64,000 nucleotides of DNA, taken from assembly GCA_017163975.1 (NCBI GenBank), contig JAFFSR010000010.1, positions 2,459,001 to 2,523,000 of the forward strand, in the 5' to 3' direction. The position numbers were made by a program, and so were the translations under genes. This document shows positions 1 through 11,511 of this stretch, piece after piece. Positions within the stretch are counted from its first letter, which is position 1. Every line of letters starts with the position of its first letter. The DNA comes from Anastatus disparis (Eukaryota > Arthropoda > Insecta > Hymenoptera > Eupelmidae). The notes under the pieces are model-generated. The model was not told the origin of the DNA, searched no databases, and worked only from the letters and a program-made list of their open reading frames with translations.

Positions 1-2385
1 TTATTGAAAAGTTTGAAGAGCATCTTCTTAAACTCATTCTTGGCATTCTTCCTCTTCTTGCTGTTGAAGTCGATATATTTCTTGAGCCAGCGACTATGAT
101 CGAATTGGAGTGCTCGATGAATCTTCTTGAGACGTAATCCGTGAAGTAATGCCTGCTTCGGTGCTCGATAATGAAGCACGTAACGCTCTTTGTCGTGTAA
201 AGTGGTCATCAATTTTTTCTGTTCGAAATCTGGAGGTGCTCTGTGCTTAGCACAAAATGGCATATCCTTGTGTTTGTCGTGAAGAGATTGAGGATATTCC
301 GAATCCACTTCCAGTATGTAGCCAAATGGATAGTCATCAGGGATATAAAAGAAGTCATATCTATCCAGGTTATCCACCCAACTGAAGCCACCACGTGGTA
401 AGGGTTCAGTCATGGCCCAACCGTACAAGTTATTGACGTCGTAATACATCAAATATTTTTCATCTTCGTTGGGATTATAATCTTGTCCTATGTACGGATT
501 ATTTGCTTTGATATAGCGATTACAGCACTACCTGATCCCACCTCGTATTACTTGTTCAATAAACATAAGCATATCGATATTAGTCAGATATTCTAATTTT
601 ACCTAAGTATACTTTAACATGGCATCCCACGTCAATCCAGGAGTAGTGTAATAATGGGCAGAATCCGAGTCATATGCCTCGAGACAATTTTTTCTAAAAT
701 TCTCAAAGACTTCAACTAGAAACAAAACATCCGTCTTGAGATACAAATCAGAGTACTGTCTGAGTGTTTGAATATTGAATGTCTGCCAAACTTGTTTTGC
801 ATGTTCATAATCTTCATCACTGATGTGGGCCTCGTACAAGCTACTGTAAACACTCTCTTTTGATGAAAGTTCAATTTCTTCCAGCTTGTCCAAAGACCTA
901 ACGTAGTCATACGGAAAGACACCTTTTCTCTTTAGAAGCATGATTTGATTTGTAGTAAATCTATCAGTTTAATGGAAAACTCGATCTGCGATGTCATGTT
1001 TCTCCAAGTAAGACGATAACTTGTCCAGCGATAAAGTCATAAACCGAAACGAGTCAATAAAGCGCAAATTAATATCAGTTCCTTCCACAAACTTTGTAAA
1101 AGATATATATCTTTCCTTCGTTTGTGGAAGATGCGACACTCGTCCTGGAAAAATATAGCGATCTTTTTTATGAAAATATGCGCATCATAACCACTTAGGT
1201 TATGAAAGATCACTGGTACGATGCGTGAATCTTGATATTTAATGTTGCATTCGTTGTCGCAGGTCCTCTGTATTCTCCAGTGAGATGGCAGTGATCTCTA
1301 ACTTTCTTTTTTCTAGGAGTAAAAGACTTTTGACAAATATGACACAAGCAAGCACTATTGAACCTGAACTTTTCCATCATTGTTGAATCTCTCATTGGCT
1401 TCGGATTTTTATACATATCTTGTAATTTTACAGCTAATACATGAAGATTTTTCACGAACCACTTGGCAGGTGTTTTATCTAGTTGTTTGCTTTGCCTGTA
1501 GCTTTTGTATTCCGATTAAGTGTCATCATAGTTACTTTTTACGAAATATCAAATACTGTAAGCCTCGTGTAACTGATAGGCACGTTTTTGATTTTTTATT
1601 GGTTGAAGCAAGCATTCAAAATCTGCATAAACCACGAACGGCACAGGGATATTGTTCGTAAAATTTTTAAATTGTAATACACTATCCCTTTTATCAGGAA
1701 GAGTAACTTTGCATTTATTGAGATTTTCACAATCAATTACATGTGCTGCTAGTTTTTCAACTGTTTTAAATTAATGCAAACATCAATCGCAAATGTCTGA
1801 TTGGTGTCCATATGCACTCAATTGTTTTTCTACCAATCGAGAAAGATTTTTTATCCAAACGTTGCGGTGCTTGTAGTCAATGTTGTCAAAATAATCATCA
1901 TGCTGTAGTTGTTCTTCTTCTTCTTTGTTTTCATCGACACAGAACTTCTCGACTAGAAGAAGATTCACGTGCTTATTCTTCTTGCAAGTTGTAACATGTC
2001 GAGGTAAAACAACAAACTTATTTCCTGTCTTTTTCAAAAAATAAATGTTTACGGAAATATTATTTTGTTTTTCAAACTTTCCAACATCTTTTGGATCCAC
2101 AGGAAACTCTATTGCTTTAAAATTCAATTCGTCTTTATATTGCTCGTATGACGAAACTCTATGAGCATTTTGTTGTGCTGGATGTAAAGCTGACAAAATA
2201 GCCAACTCAAAACATTGATCATTTTTATTCTCAACATTTATACAAGCTCTCTTCTTCTTAATGAAATCAGGCACTTCAACATAAGAATTACTTCCTCTCA
2301 TGGGATTTAATTTATTGATGTTAACGACTAAATTTAGTATTGCGCGCAGAGACCAGCCTGATTCCTGTTCTGCGAATTCTTCCAT
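1..2385 (-). pseudogene. Polinton/Maverick DNA polymerase B, broken, runs off window edge
   Basis: This is a protein-primed family B DNA polymerase of Polinton (adintovirus-like) type, which would copy the element's own DNA. Reading right to left I see an N-terminal block with NPMRGSNSYVEVP (1783-2385), then an exonuclease motif VYADFE near 1630, then a Cys/His cluster CHICQK...[13 protein letters not shown] near 1270-1350 as is usual in this family. Next come LYLKTDVLF near 740 and a polymerase motif A, DVNNLYGWAM, near 420-450. The window edge cuts just before motif B (NEFKKMLFKLF). The reading frame is interrupted many times, for example near 610, 970, 1200, 1540 and 1780, so it is dead. 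It belongs with the N-terminal piece at 2412-3348. Family assignment is secure. Whether it was one polypeptide with that upstream piece is inferred. Confidence 0.88.
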
Positions 2386-2411
2386 ATCATTCCTAATGGG
2401 CTGCTACACGT

Positions 2412-3348
2412 TTAATGAGAACCATTCATTAAGATTAGTTGTAGAATATATATATCAGCAGTCTTTGTATTAAAATACTTTATATCATAAGTCTCTAATT
2501 CATCTTTAATAATCACAAACCCAGCTGCTAACGTTGTATTTACTTTTAATACGGGACGTTCTTCAAGAGACTTATTAACTTGCGCGATCAATTCACGTTT
2601 AGCATCATTTAAAAATCGTTGAATATCTAGATGCTCATGATTGGTAATAACACCAGTTTTAATTCGGTTCTCGAACGCGCTGTCAACATCTTCCCAACTG
2701 ACTCTAGGGTTATTGTCAGAAGCAGTAGCAGCGCCAGAAGCAACACCATAACCAACGATTGCATCACAATAAGCATTCAATAACTGCAAGACGCTCTTGA
2801 TTAGAGCTACAGCAGCTTGTAGTTTCCCTGGCGAAAAAAATCTTAGCAAGATAAATCTCAGGTGATTTATTTTGCCAAAACATCATGTAATGATATTTTA
2901 GGTTTTTACACGTTTCAAACAATGCTTAGTTAATTCAAAACAATTTTTGAAAATTTTTGAAATTTTTAAACTTACAAATTTTTTCTAAGACTAAATTATT
3001 TAAAAAATTTTATAAGTTCAAAATTTTCAAAAATTTTTAAAAACTTATGAATTGACTAAGCATGGTTTGAAACGTGTAAAAACCAAAAAAATCGTTACAT
3101 GATGTTTTGGCAAGATAAATCACCAAAGAAATCAGGTGATTTGTCATCTGATTTTTTTCACCAGGGTTCTGCTTATCCGTGACAGCTAAATTCGTTGAAT
3201 GACTGAACAAATTAGCGTTCTCCAGAGCCGTGTTACCAAGATCAAGCCATCTACGTATATCCTCAGCATCAGCTTGACCAGCCATCGTATGCTGATACGA
3301 TTCGAACAGCAAACGTGCTGTATACTTGAAGTACTCTGCGGTGGCCAT
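2412..3348 (-). pseudogene. N-terminal segment of Polinton polB protein, split by a MITE
   Basis: Two reading pieces, 3167-3348 (starting MATAEYFKYTARLLFESYQ) and 2412-2825 (KLQAAVALIKS...), belong to one conserved N-terminal region that precedes PolB in insect Polinton-like elements. The enzymatic role of this region is unknown to me. A palindromic MITE at 2826-3166 separates them. If the MITE and one copy of a 2-bp TT duplication are removed, the codons run on in frame, so the MITE inserted into a then-intact gene. A stop and a frame change near 2390-2412 separate it from the next PolB block. The start at 3348 is the first Met of the longest frame and lies just downstream of a GC-rich stretch at 3430-3475. 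Confidence 0.65.
2826..3166. mobile_element. Palindromic MITE inside the Polinton gene
   Basis: The ends are inverted copies: CCCTGGCGAAAAAAATC at 2826 and its near reverse complement ending CCAGGG at 3166. The arms also pair internally (TTTTGCCAAAACATCATGTAA near 2870 against TTACATGATGTTTTGGCAA near 3095), so the whole element can fold back. It encodes nothing. A second, shorter copy lies at 59990-60105. Flanking TT on both sides is a plausible 2-bp target duplication. Confidence 0.8.
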
Positions 3349-3559
3349 GATGCTTAAGAAATTCTTCAAAGACGATGATTCCCAATGAACTGAGTTGCTC
3401 TCTCGAGAACGCTTTCTTATATACGCGAGGATTGGGTCTTGCGGTGGGGGAGCGCATGCGCGCGCGAAGAGGGTAGAAACATGATAGATTTTTCAAGGCT
3501 AGAAATAATCTACCAAACATCCATTGTAGAGGTTATGTGGATGATTGATTATGCCTTAT

Positions 3560-4263
3560 AGGTGAGAGTGTTGGTTGGAATTCTCATCATTCATCAACAA
3601 GAAAAATTATTATTGTTTCAATAAATTAAACTTTAGATTAATAAATATGAATATATGACCTTTCCTTTTCCCTTTGATAACCTATCTTATTAATTCAGAT
3701 AAAAATTTCAAAGCTCTAACAGTTTGAGACTTGAAAAACAAAGACGATTTCTTTGTTCAAGATGAATTTTTAATTATTTAGAATTTTCATTAAGACTAAA
3801 TAATGATTTTCAATAAATATATTTAAAAATAGTTAAATGTCATAAGATTCAACTTGCTATTTCAAATTTGGAACTATAATAATAACTAATATTTTGAAAA
3901 GAATTAGTTTTAGTGCTTAAAACATATTACAATTACTTAATCTTATAAATCATTGATTATAATGGATATAACTTTGTAATATTCAATAAATGTTAGCAAG
4001 CACTCTAAGTTATTTATTTCTTCACTTACACACTCATACACACATTCTTAACAGGTTGCCTTTTTCAAAACTAATTAAACTAATTTTTTATTACAAAACT
4101 ATTTATTTAGTATTAAAAAATGTATGATAAAAAAATTATATGAAATGTTAACTTATATGAATGGTGTTGATAAAGTAGATCGCAATTATCTTATTTTAAG
4201 CTATAACTATATCAGGCACTCAGATGATACTAATAAATTGTACTTAATATTTTTTATATACCT
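3560..4263. other. AT-rich spacer, no gene seen
   Basis: Low-complexity AT-rich sequence with no open reading frame of note and no recognisable element ends. Confidence 0.6.
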
Positions 4264-4534
4264 TATTTTTGCTTTGTCATAGAGAATGCATTGTATCAAT
4301 AAAAAAAAATTTTTTCTATTTTTTCATTAATTTGTACATATTTAGACTCAGGGAGTCGAAAAAAGTGGTTTCCAGAAAATGTCTGTATGTGTGCGTGTGC
4401 GTGTGCGTGTGCGTGTGCGTGTGCGTGTGCGTGTGCGTGTGCGTGTGCGTGTGCGTGTGCGTGTGCGTGTGCGTGTGCGTGTGCGTGTGCGTGTGCGTGT
4501 GCGTGTGCGTGTGCGTGTGCGTGTGCGTGTGCGT

Positions 4535-4608
<74 letters not shown>

Positions 4609-6435
4609 TTAGTACGCCAAAAATATCTCGAGAACTACTCGATGCATTTGCCTCAAATTTTGCATGCAATTTATTTTTTTGTCTTACTTACTGGGGGGGA
4701 ACTATTGAAAATTGATCTTCTTAGCTCAGTTTTTTTTAGAGCCATTTTAGGAATTTAAACAAAATTTTTATTTTTCATTTTTTTGGTATTTTACGTAAAC
4801 TACTCGAAGAATTTTCTTGAAAATTTGTATGAACATTATTTGTGACTGCAAAAAAAGAAAAATATTTACTAACTGATTTTCTTAGCGCACTTTTAAGGGT
4901 ATGGTTTCACGCTACTTTACCGATCGAAAATTATAATTTTATAAAATTACAATTTTTGAAAAAACTATACATCGGAATGAGTTTTCCTTTTATAGATCAC
5001 TTCATTTAATTTCGATGAAGGGCGGAAACTCTAAAAATTAGAGGAAAAAAGCGTTAATCGAAGATAATTAGAAAAACAAATTTCTCAGTTCGAAAAAATC
5101 AAATTTCTCAAAAACCGTGTTTCGTAGGGAAACTTGGTTTGATAAGTCATATCGCAAAAAAGCAAAATTACATTTTTCTAAAAAGATGCGATCAGCTGTA
5201 AGAATACAATGGCCGTGCAAGAAGCCATGTTTCATAGTTGGCATCAATGCTAATGTATAGTTTGGTACGCGCCAACTTCAAATTCAAATTTTAAATGTAA
5301 ATTGAATTTGTTTTATATGTACAATTTCTACAAATAAACACTTTTTCAACATAAAACTGTTTTATTTTATTTAAAACATAAATATGTAAAAAATTTAATA
5401 TTATAAGAGAGAACAATATAGTTTACATCATTTGCGAACTCATTATTTTTTTTTAAATTTTCATTATAGCAGAATAAGTAATCTATTCGTTTTTTTGTTT
5501 GAAACAAAATATTTTTCGAATGACTTTATTGAATTAGCGAAACTTTGGCATATCCTAACCTTTTTAGAATGAAAATATGTTTTGAAAAGCGAATGATAAG
5601 GATTACTTAATTTTATTGCTAATATAATTTTATTATATAATATAATCTTATCAAATATTATTTATATTATCGTTCTTTAAAAAGAAACAGTTGTAAATAA
5701 TTTTAGATAAGCCCGTATGGAAAAAATTTCTGGAAATAACGGTAAATAAGTGTTACTAACTGTAAATAACTGTAAATAAAACCATTCGTTGGATTTGCTT
5801 TAAAATCATCATGCAAATCATTGGTTATTGACTTAATAAAACAAGCTTTGGAAAACTCATTTTCTTAGCGCAGTTTTAATTTAAGAGAATTTTGAAAATT
5901 AAAAAAAAAAATTTTTTATTTTTTTTGGGTTTTACGTATACTACTCTAAGAATTTGTTTAAAAATTTGTATAGAAATTATTTGTTACTGTTAAAATAATA
6001 AAAACATTTGAAAACTGATTTTCTTGGCATACTATTAATTTTATAGCATTTTTAAAATTAAAAAAATTTTTTTTTTTTTTTTTTTTTTTACGAAAACCAT
6101 TTGATAGATTTGTTCCAAAATTTGTATGCAAGTTATTTGCTACTGTCTGAAGAAAACAAGTTTTGAAAAACTAATTTTCTCAGTGCAGTTTTAATTTAAG
6201 AGAATTTTAAAAATTTCCATACAAATTTTTATTTTTCATTTATCTTCTTTCTTAGCGTGGTTAAGATTAGAAATTTCGTTGTCATCGTTCTTTTAAAGTA
6301 CAAATTTATAAATAAATATTAATGTTAGACAATTTTTTATATTAAAATCACATTTAAATAAATATAAAAAAATTAATGAAACTCAAAGAGCTCTATGAGA
6401 AAGCATACCGACAAAGCACTTGGCAGTGTTTTTAA
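4264..6435 (+). repeat. Microsatellite-led interspersed repeat, copy A
   Basis: It begins near TTTTTGCTTTGTCATAGAG and continues with CTCAGGGAGTCGAAAAAAGTGG, then a GTGTGC/GT microsatellite. AT-rich tandem units of about 150-165 bp follow; each carries a block like CTTAGCGCAGTTTTAATTT. It ends with GCTCTATGAGAAAGCA...GCACTTGGCAGTG. The start contains GCTTTCTCATAGA and the end contains its reverse complement TCTATGAGAAAGC, so the ends are inverted relative to each other. A stretch at about 4905-5780 does not follow the unit pattern and may be an insertion. Copies B and C have the same order of parts in the same orientation. No protein is encoded; the Val-Cys repeat frames are microsatellite translation. 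Confidence 0.75.
4388..4605. repeat. (GTGTGC)n then (GT)n microsatellite
   Basis: About 26 perfect GTGTGC units run to about 4545, followed by a pure GT run to 4605. It lies at a fixed position inside repeat copy A, 15-20 bp after the TTTCCAGAAAATGTCTGTATG block, as in copies B and C. Confidence 0.95.
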
Positions 6436-6570
6436 TCTATAAGCGTATACAGATATATAATTTTTACAATAAATGATTATTAATTACTAGCAATAACTTA
6501 TGTTAAAATATGTAGAAATAATATGAAATCTGGAAAAATTGCTATTATACAAGTTTTGAAATTTGTCGAG

Positions 6571-6666
6571 TACGGTGGCTCGGTGACGTAGTGGTATACG
6601 TGCTTGCCTCGTGTCCAAAGGGTCGTGGGTTCACAGCTGACTCGTTCCCAAAAAAATAAAAAATAC
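6571..6666 (+). repeat. tRNA-like SINE head (candidate)
   Basis: GACGTAGTGGTATACGTGC can form a D-arm-like hairpin and resembles a pol III A box. GTGGGTTCACAGC 35-40 bp later resembles a B box. The acceptor stem does not close and the anticodon arm is poor, so this is not a working tRNA. A run of A-rich sequence (CCCAAAAAAATAAAAAATACC) follows. I read it as the tRNA-derived head of a short retroelement or a decayed tRNA copy. Confidence 0.45.
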
Positions 6667-7040
6667 CATGTCGATCCTCTCGCTGAGCTACTGTTGGTTC
6701 CCCCACCACCACAAAAGTCTATGCCGATTCTACTTCACCTCAATTCTACTTCAGGTGAATTCGAACTGGTCCCCCACCTCTATACCAATATTGCTGGTTC
6801 TTACTACAAAAAATTCTATGCTAATCCTACTTCACCTCTACTTCAGGTAAATTTGAACTGGCCCCCCCACCTCTATACCGATTTTTCTGGTTGTTACTAC
6901 AAAAAAATTCTAAGCTAATTCTACTTCACCTCTACTTTAGGTGAATTCGAACTGGCTCTCCACCACCATGCCGATTCGAATTCATATCAATTCTAATTTA
7001 GGTGAATTAGAATCAGTATGAATTTGAACCGGCATAGCTT
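6667..7040. repeat. Tandem ~110-bp units ending in a fold-back
   Basis: Two and a half units share TTCACCTCTACTTCAGGTGA, GAACTGG, CCCCCACCTCTATACC and TACTACAAAAAATTCTA. The last part (6967-7032) folds on itself: CCGATTCGAATTCATA against TATGAATTTGAACCGG. It is non-coding. Because it directly follows the tRNA-like head, the two may form one composite non-autonomous element. Confidence 0.6.
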
Positions 7041-7398
7041 ATCTACTTATAATCATTTTTATACATATTATAGGAATAGAATGTTCTATTTATGTATAAA
7101 TAATTATTTTAAAAAGTTACATCTTATATATTTTATTATTAACAATCAAATACTGATAATACTTTATCATTAAAAGAAATAGAACATTTCATTTCTATAT
7201 TCATTTTACTATATCTATGTATATACATTTTGAGTTATCTTCATTATCGGCCTCCGTAGGTAACTATGAAGTCCTACTTATATTTTTAACGTAATTTAAA
7301 TTTATTATTACAGAAAATTATTCTATGTTATAAATAATGTGAAATTATTCATAAAACATATTTAATTCAAAAATTCTATGCAAAATTGATAAGTGCCG
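7041..7398. other. AT-rich spacer, no gene seen
   Basis: No open frame, repeat end or known motif is visible. Confidence 0.5.
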
Positions 7399-8041
7399 TT
7401 ACAACCATATCATTCAATAAGAGTCAAAATGCATAATAAGCATTGCTCCATCGATCGACATCAATTCAAAATTCAAATTATGAAACAATTATTCTCAAGC
7501 AAAAGCAAGAATCATCAATAAAAAAAGACAGATCAAATCAAGATAAAGGCGCACTTTAAAGCAGGCACTTTTTCAAAGAACTTTATCGAAGAATTTCTAC
7601 ATTTTAAAAAAAGCACTTCAATAGATACAATTATTACAACTATATTTCTCGCACTATAAAATTATACAAATATTCGCGTAATATATTAAATCGCACTATA
7701 TTCAGTTTATCATAAAAGTAACAAATAAAATCTCTATAATTAAAATATTAAATCAAATGTACTTATTTACTGCCTGCATCTGTTAGCTGAATCAAGGTAA
7801 GATCATTAAAATTATATTTTGATCTATATTTCTTTCAATTCAAGTATATTTAATCGTAAGAGCGATTCATATCAATTAAAATTAGTAGAACTTTTCTACC
7901 ACTAGACTTAACTTTGAAACTAAACGTTTTAAAATAAAACTTTATTCTTTTATTTAATATTATAATAAAACATATTTTTCTCATAACAACGGCAACATAA
8001 TTAATTATTCATTTAGTCCTGGTGCAAGCCAGGACTTAACA
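7399..8041 (+). repeat. LTR-like dispersed repeat, copy 1
   Basis: This aligns over its length with 58277-58943: both start near ACCATATCATTCAATAAGAG, share GCTCCATCGAT(C/T)GACATCAATT, and end with a hairpin GTCCTGGTGCAAGCCAGGAC followed by TTAACA. The other copy is followed by TTTTGGTTCCAG. A TGTTA...TAACA boundary and a length of about 650 bp would suit a solo LTR. No coding sequence of a parent element is visible, so the LTR reading is inferred. Confidence 0.55.
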
Positions 8042-8617
8042 GCTACATCCTTCTATAATTTTAACCTGGAAATCATACAAAAATGATCATAAAGTATATA
8101 GTTTTTATTTTCTAAATGTCCAAGTATTAACTTCAAAAAATATATGCTCATCTAAAGTTCAACCAATTTCAAATTACAAACACCTAATTATTAATAATTA
8201 CAGACACAAAGTATTCACTAAGAATGATCCAACATATTATCAGCAAGTATTGTTGAACAACAATTTTCTTATCTTTAGTTGATAAGACGTATAAATATTA
8301 TTATGCGCTTAACATTCCATGACCTAATTCCATCATATCTCTCATGATACAAAATGATTCCAATCAAAGTTATTGTGAAAAAGAATGAAGATGCACTAGC
8401 ACGCTATTGAGTATAAAAAAGTACAGCAAATCCCAAATACAACTAAATGTTTGTTTGTAATTTCAGACTATATATCATTTGCAACTATTGTTAAACAATA
8501 ATTTCTTACCAGCAACAAATACCTCGCTCGCTATTGCTTGCCCGGTTATATTTTTAATATACTCATGTAAAATATATTTTATAAATAAAATATATCAAAT
8601 TTTTCTAGTTATAGGTA
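8042..8617. other. AT-rich spacer, no gene seen
   Basis: No coding or repeat structure was recognised between the LTR-like repeat and the truncated repeat copy that precedes the polB remnant. Confidence 0.5.
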
Positions 8618-8683
8618 TTTTTGCTTTCTCATAGAGAAAGCTTTGTATTGACAAAAAAAATCATTCTCTATTTTTTCATTTTC
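8618..8683 (+). repeat. Truncated 5' end of the microsatellite-led repeat (copy D)
   Basis: TTTTTGCTTTCTCATAGAGAAAGC followed by TTGTATTGACAAAA and CTATTTTTTCATT matches the first about 65 bp of copies A-C. It then stops abruptly at the first readable codon of the polB remnant, before the microsatellite. This marks a deletion or insertion breakpoint. Confidence 0.75.
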
Positions 8684-10503
8684 GAACTGATGGATTTACA
8701 GATGAGAAAATTGTTTTTCTCAAACGTAAAGGTATATTTTCATATGATTTTGTAGATGAATTGGATAAATTATTAGTTACAAAATTGCCAGAGAAAAATC
8801 AGTTTTATAACCAACTCACCGATTCTCATATTGCCGGTGAAGACTATGAGCATGCTATTCAAGTCTGAAGTAAGTTCAATATAAGGACATTAGGCGAGTA
8901 TTCAGATTTATACTTAAAAACAGATGTTTTACTATTGGCAGATATATTTGAAAGTTTTCGAGAAACATCTTTCAAAGCTTACGGTTTATGTCTAGCTCAC
9001 TTTTATACGTCTCCAGGCTTGACATTTTCAGCAGCTTTGAAAATGACGAAGGTAGAACTGGAGCTTCTTGCAGATATAGATATGTTGATGTTCATTGAAG
9101 CAGGTATTCGGAGAGGAATAAGTAAATGCTGTAATCGCTATGCCAAGGCGAACAATCCATATATGGGCTCTTCATATGATGAAAAACAGAAAATGAAAAC
9201 ACTTATGTACTTTGATATTAATAATCTTTATGGATAGGCAATGGTTCAATATTTGCCAGTCGGAAAATTCAAATGGGTAGAATATGAGACGAATCCTAAC
9301 TTTTACAACGCACCGCCAGATTCAGATATTGGATATATTGCTGAAGTAGATTTGGAGTATCCTGAGGAAATACACGATGCACATCAAGATTTTCCATTCT
9401 GCGCCGAGCATAATGCGCCAGATGGCTCGAAACAAAAGAAACTTTTCACTACTCTGAAGAACAAGGAGAGGTATGTTATTTACTATCGAACACTTAGACT
9501 AGTGTTGAAAAATAAGCTTCGGCTGAAAAAAGTGCATGGAATTTTAAGTTTTAAGCAGGAGGCATGGCTCAAACTTTATGTGGAATTGAATACTCAAAAA
9601 AGAATGCAGGCTAAGAACGAATTTGAAAAACTTTTTTATAAATTGTTAATCAATTCTGTCTATGGAAAGTGCATTAAGCGAGAGCGATCTCGAATTGATG
9701 TCCGATTGGTAAATAAATTCACTGGTAGATATGGAGCAGAAGCACGCATAGCTCTACCAAATTTTCACAGCTGTGCTATTTTTTATGAGAATTTGATTGT
9801 CATTCAAATAAAGAGAACGAGCATCACAATCAAGAAACCAATTTATGTTGGATTTTACATTTTAGAATTATCAAAAACATTAGTTTATGATTTTCATTAT
9901 TCGTATATGAAAAAGTGAAATGGAGAAAAATGCAAACTTTTGTATACTGATACTGATAGTCTCATATACGAAGTTGAGGACGTTGACATGTACAAAATAA
10001 TGAAAGAGGACATACATAAATTTGATACTTCCGATTAAGAAAAAAATAGTCCGTTCGTAATTCCTCGAGTTAATAAGAAAGTTCGGGGTTTGATTAAAGA
10101 CGAATGTAATGGTAAGATAATGACAGAATTTATAGAATTACGAAGCAAAATGTATAGTATTTCAATCGATGGAGGAGAATTTATAAAGAAAGCCAAAGAT
10201 ATAAAGTCCAGTGTTGTTAAAAAATCAATTACTTTTGAGGATTACCGAAGCTGTCTTCAGGATATCACTATTATATACCGTGAACAGTGCAATATCCGTT
10301 CAAAATTGCATACTGTGCATACTGAAAAACAGAGAAAAATTGCTCTGAATCCTCACGATTATAAGAGATTTTTATTGCCTGATACTTTACCTTGGGAACA
10401 TTATAAAATTGAAGAAATACAGATGGCTGCTGAAAAAAAAAGAGCAGGAGGTAGAAATGAGGAGGGGAGATACACGGGTAGAGATGGATGCTACAGAGAA
10501 TGA
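8683..10503 (+). pseudogene. Polinton/Maverick DNA polymerase B, second copy, broken
   Basis: A family B polymerase starting at the region equivalent to LKRKG.F.YD; the exonuclease half is missing. In order: [19 protein letters not shown] (about 8910-8965), motif A FDINNLYG followed by AM (about 9211-9245), motif B YKLLINSVYGK (about 9636-9670), motif C YTDTDS (about 9940-9960), and a conserved C-terminal block ending LPHPHDYKR-like and LPWEHYK at about 10390-10410. In-frame stops fall at 8866 (TGA), 9235 (TAG, where the family has Trp in LYGWAM), 9916 (TGA) and 10036 (TAA). The frame is otherwise kept, so decay is mostly point mutation. It differs in sequence from the copy at 1-2385. It pairs with the integrase at 11512-12450 and the structural genes at 20211-22985 as parts of one element. 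Confidence 0.9.
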
Positions 10504-10780
10504 AAGAGAGAGGCAAATCGAGAGAAGGGATAAATCAACCAATGAAAATAGTGCAGAGCGAGTGGGGATGACATTTCATGAAGGCGAGCAAATTATCATT
10601 GAGTATGATGTGTTAGAGGAGTTCATGAATGACAGGCATCCATCAAGGGAGGGGGCAAGTTTTCGGGAAGGAGAGGAAAAGGATATATTACGAGTAGCAA
10701 TGGAAAGGGCAGACATCGAAGTGGGGAATGGGCTATATCAACCAACAGACCACGATGAGGAGCGCATCCAAGTAATCTAA
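10409..10780 (+). CDS. Charged low-complexity tail or small ORF after polB
   Basis: This 123-codon frame overlaps the last polB codons and is rich in Glu, Arg, Lys and Asp (for example ENERERQIERRDKSTNEN). A run of nine A bases at about 10433-10441 sits where polB changes frame, so this may be the true polB C-terminal tail reached through a frameshift rather than a separate gene. No domain is recognisable and I assign no function. Confidence 0.35.
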   Translation: MKKYRWLLKKKEQEVEMRRGDTRVEMDATENERERQIERRDKSTNENSAERVGMTFHEGEQIIIEYDVLEEFMNDRHPSREGASFREGEEKDILRVAMERADIEVGNGLYQPTDHDEERIQVI

Positions 10781-10934
10781 GAGCTTGAGGACGATCAACC
10801 TTGCGCAAAGAAATCTAAAATTGACTAACTTTTAAAGTGAGTTACAATTTATTTTTACAAAAAAAAATTATTTTTTCCATCAAAATTTTTCTCTAACAGA
10901 AATTTTAATTTTTTTACTTTTTTTTGTTTTTAGA

Positions 10935-11234
10935 ATGGATTTATCTGCACTAAACAAGATTGCTGAAAGCGACTTTCTGCCAAGAAAGAAAGTCGCAGAC
11001 TTAGAAAAAGACCAGCAGTACACGATGACTGCACTGAAACAAGTCAAGACAAGATTTGGTACCAAGGTCGTAGCAGATTGCGACCAAAGCTTCCAAGTCT
11101 TCTTACCAGAGAGGATTTAATCTGAAATCCTAAAAGATGATGAATTTTTCTACAATCTCTGTGATAATGCAAATAAACACCGTTTGATTACAATATACCT
11201 GGGAGGATCTTCTTTTAAATTCGATCGGGCTTAA
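10935..11234 (+). pseudogene. Small conserved Polinton-associated ORF, one stop
   Basis: The frame starts MDLSALNKIAESDFLPRKKV and reads through 61 codons to a TAA at 11118-11120. It then continues in the same frame for 37 more codons (SEILKDDEFFYNL... ending YLGGSSFKFDRA) to TAA at 11232-11234. The smooth continuation shows a single nonsense change in a protein of about 99 residues. I recognise the pattern as a small ORF found near polB in insect Polinton-like elements, but its function is not established. A nucleic-acid-binding role is only a guess. It lies tail to tail with the integrase. Confidence 0.6.
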
Positions 11235-11511
11235 AATAAATAAAATATACTCATCAAATTATTTTTCGAACTATTTATTGTAAATTGTACATAATAAGAA
11301 TACATGAATAGATGAAAATTATTGAACATTATACAATTATTTTTATTTATCACCACCACTTATAATTATTATATTTATATTGAATCATAAAAAGAAAATT
11401 TCAATAGAAAAAATATATATACATAACTTAAATTAATGAACATAATAAAATTAAATTTTTTCTTTTTCATTTATTATACTAAAATACGTTGTAAAATACA
11501 TCTTAGCTTAC

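Noticed and set aside
4269..4758. Open frames of Val-Cys, Val-Arg, His-Thr and Ala-Cys repeats
   Set aside because: They are translations of the GTGTGC/GT microsatellite in several frames and strands, with no start context or conserved sequence.
6590..6665. Functional tRNA gene
   Set aside because: The D- and T-arm-like motifs are present, but acceptor and anticodon stems do not pair properly.
8866..9237. Alternative genetic code or selenocysteine reading of TGA/TAG at Trp sites
   Set aside because: Other stops in the same elements (TAA) and frameshifts cannot be explained this way, and the host SARM1-type gene uses the standard code. Pseudogene decay is simpler.
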